The position numbers were made by a program, and so were the translations under genes. 64,000 bases of DNA from Microstegium vimineum (lineage: Eukaryota > Streptophyta > Magnoliopsida > Poales > Poaceae): NCBI GenBank assembly GCA_022036555.1, contig CM039129.1, positions 42,435,827 through 42,499,826 of the forward strand. Direction: 5' to 3'. The stretch's first letter is position 1; each line of letters begins with the position of its first letter. Of this stretch, positions 63,148 through 64,000 are shown piece after piece. The notes beneath the pieces are model-generated. The model was given only the letters and a program-made list of their open reading frames with translations. It did no database searches and was not told the DNA's origin.

Positions 63148-64000
63148 AAATTTGAACTGCATGTACATGGAATAATAGAATTTAGTCGTTCAAAAAATAA
63201 TACTTAATCCGTTCCAAGTTCATTTGACTTTTTCAACCCTAAGTTTGACCACTCGTCTTATTCAAATTTTTGTGTAAAATATCATTTTTTTTTGGCTTAC
63301 TTATTTAATGAATAGTCTACATTAATAACTTAAATTTAACTATGTTTACACAAATTTTTTGAATAAGACGAGTGGTCAAAGTTGGGGTCAAAAAAGTCAA
63401 ATGAATTATAAATTGAAACGGAGGGAGTAATTGTTATACTTGGTGTATGTTGAGGCCGTATCGAGGAGCCCACATGAAATATCGAGTATCTTGTAGAGGT
63501 AACATTGCGAGGTATTTGCGGAAAAAGTGTTTTAAAATTATATAAAATCCAAATGAATTCCGAAAATCATAAAACTTGTCTGGGTGTCATGTTATTGCAT
63601 GTAGAGGCTATGGTAAAAAATTGATAATGTTTCGAGCAAGTTGCGATGTCCGATACTTGAAACCTAGACATATCCCCATGTTATTGCATGCGATGAAGAC
63701 TTACATGTCTGGGTTTTATGCATTCGACGTCACAACTTGCTCGAAACCTTCTCAAATTTTTACCACAGCCTACACATGCAATAACATGACACCCAGACAA
63801 GTTTCGTAATTTTCGAACTTCGTTCGAATTTTATATAATTTTAAAACACTTTATCCACAATTACCTCGCCATGTTACCTCTACAAGATGCAAAATATTTC
63901 ATGTGGGTTCCTGGATACAGCCTCAACATACACCAAGTATCACGACTATTAGTTTTTAAACGACGAAATTCAATTATTCTATGTACCTGCAGTTCAAAAT
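63148..64000. repeat. Long inverted repeat (foldback), runs off the window end
   Basis: The left arm (63148-63202 plus 63428-63650) is the inverse of the right arm (about 63727-64000). Matching points are 'tttgaactgcatgtac' / 'gtacctgcagttcaaa', 'tacttggtgtatgttgagg' / 'cctcaacatacaccaagta', 'gttacctctacaag', 'ttgcatgtagaggctatggt' with its inverse, and 'tttcgagcaagttg' / 'caacttgctcgaaa'. The loop is about 75 bp. Arms are roughly 275 bp or more and about 85-90 percent alike. This could be a foldback or long-TIR element whose transcript would form a long hairpin. Confidence 0.82.
63203..63427. mobile_element. Stowaway-type MITE (225 bp)
   Basis: The right end is 'gaaacggagggag', followed by TA. 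The left end is TA followed by 'cttaatccgttcc', a worn CTCCCTCCGTTCC. The inverted repeat continues inward ('ttgaccactcgtcttattc' with its inverse 'gaataagacgagtggtcaa'). A TA target duplication and these termini define Stowaway (Tc1/mariner) MITEs. It sits in the left arm only of the surrounding foldback. Confidence 0.9.

Overview
The window looks like nuclear DNA of a grass, probably a panicoid. Evidence is GC-rich exons in AT-rich DNA, short GT-AG introns, and several nested transposon families typical of grasses. It contains no operons, rRNA or tRNA genes. The only host-type genes I can support belong to one small family: secreted pepsin-like (A1, nepenthesin-like) aspartic proteases, each with a short signal-peptide exon and one long GC-rich exon.

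The protease locus is a tandem array, all on the + strand, pulled apart by transposons. Unit 1 (promoter about 4100-4589, gene 4590-6442) is intact. Unit 2 (26800-27570) keeps its promoter and a broken exon 1 only. Unit 3 (promoter 30290-30655, gene 30656-33528) is open but has lost the first catalytic aspartate. Unit 4 (promoter 52340-52680, gene 57038-59279) has its core promoter split by about 4.2 kb of foreign DNA and a frameshift in exon 2. Homologous 3' flanks without genes lie at 9222-9718 and 51400-51840. No copy has the standard DTG/DSG active-site pair. Units 1 and 4 read DTS and DVG, and unit 3 has only the second site (DVG).

Region by region: 1-4080 holds duplicated non-coding segments, a tiny LINE 3'-end insertion with a 15-bp target duplication, a 100-N gap with the same sequence on both sides, and a hAT-type MITE. 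Positions 6817-9206 are a minus-strand LINE derivative with a nested 596-bp TRIM element (7706-8301). Positions 9721-10145 are an array of hairpin-forming repeats, and a Helitron 3' end lies at 10503-10530. A very young Ty3/Gypsy chromovirus-type element occupies 11635-25169 (TSD AGCCC), with 3.6-kb LTRs, an extra ORF before gag, and a frameshift at the protease/RT junction. Captured-gene-like fragments (25740-26540) and a CACTA end (26570-26694) follow. A worn LTR element fills 27905-30287.

A 15.35-kb CACTA (En/Spm) transposon spans 35736-51089 (TSD AAG, TIR CACTACTACAGAAC). It carries a GRF zinc-finger gene, a decayed TNP2 transposase, and a TNPA-like gene that appears to run on into a Ulp1-type cysteine protease with its catalytic residues. 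The TNPA part is interrupted by a 3.8-kb probable solo LTR (44324-48148, TSD CCGGT). The right end (59960-64000) has CACTA subterminal repeats around captured exons resembling RopGEF and polynucleotide phosphorylase, then a long foldback repeat with a Stowaway MITE in one arm. Host genes and transposons do not work together here: the elements have dismantled the protease array, and the transposon genes serve, or once served, transposition.
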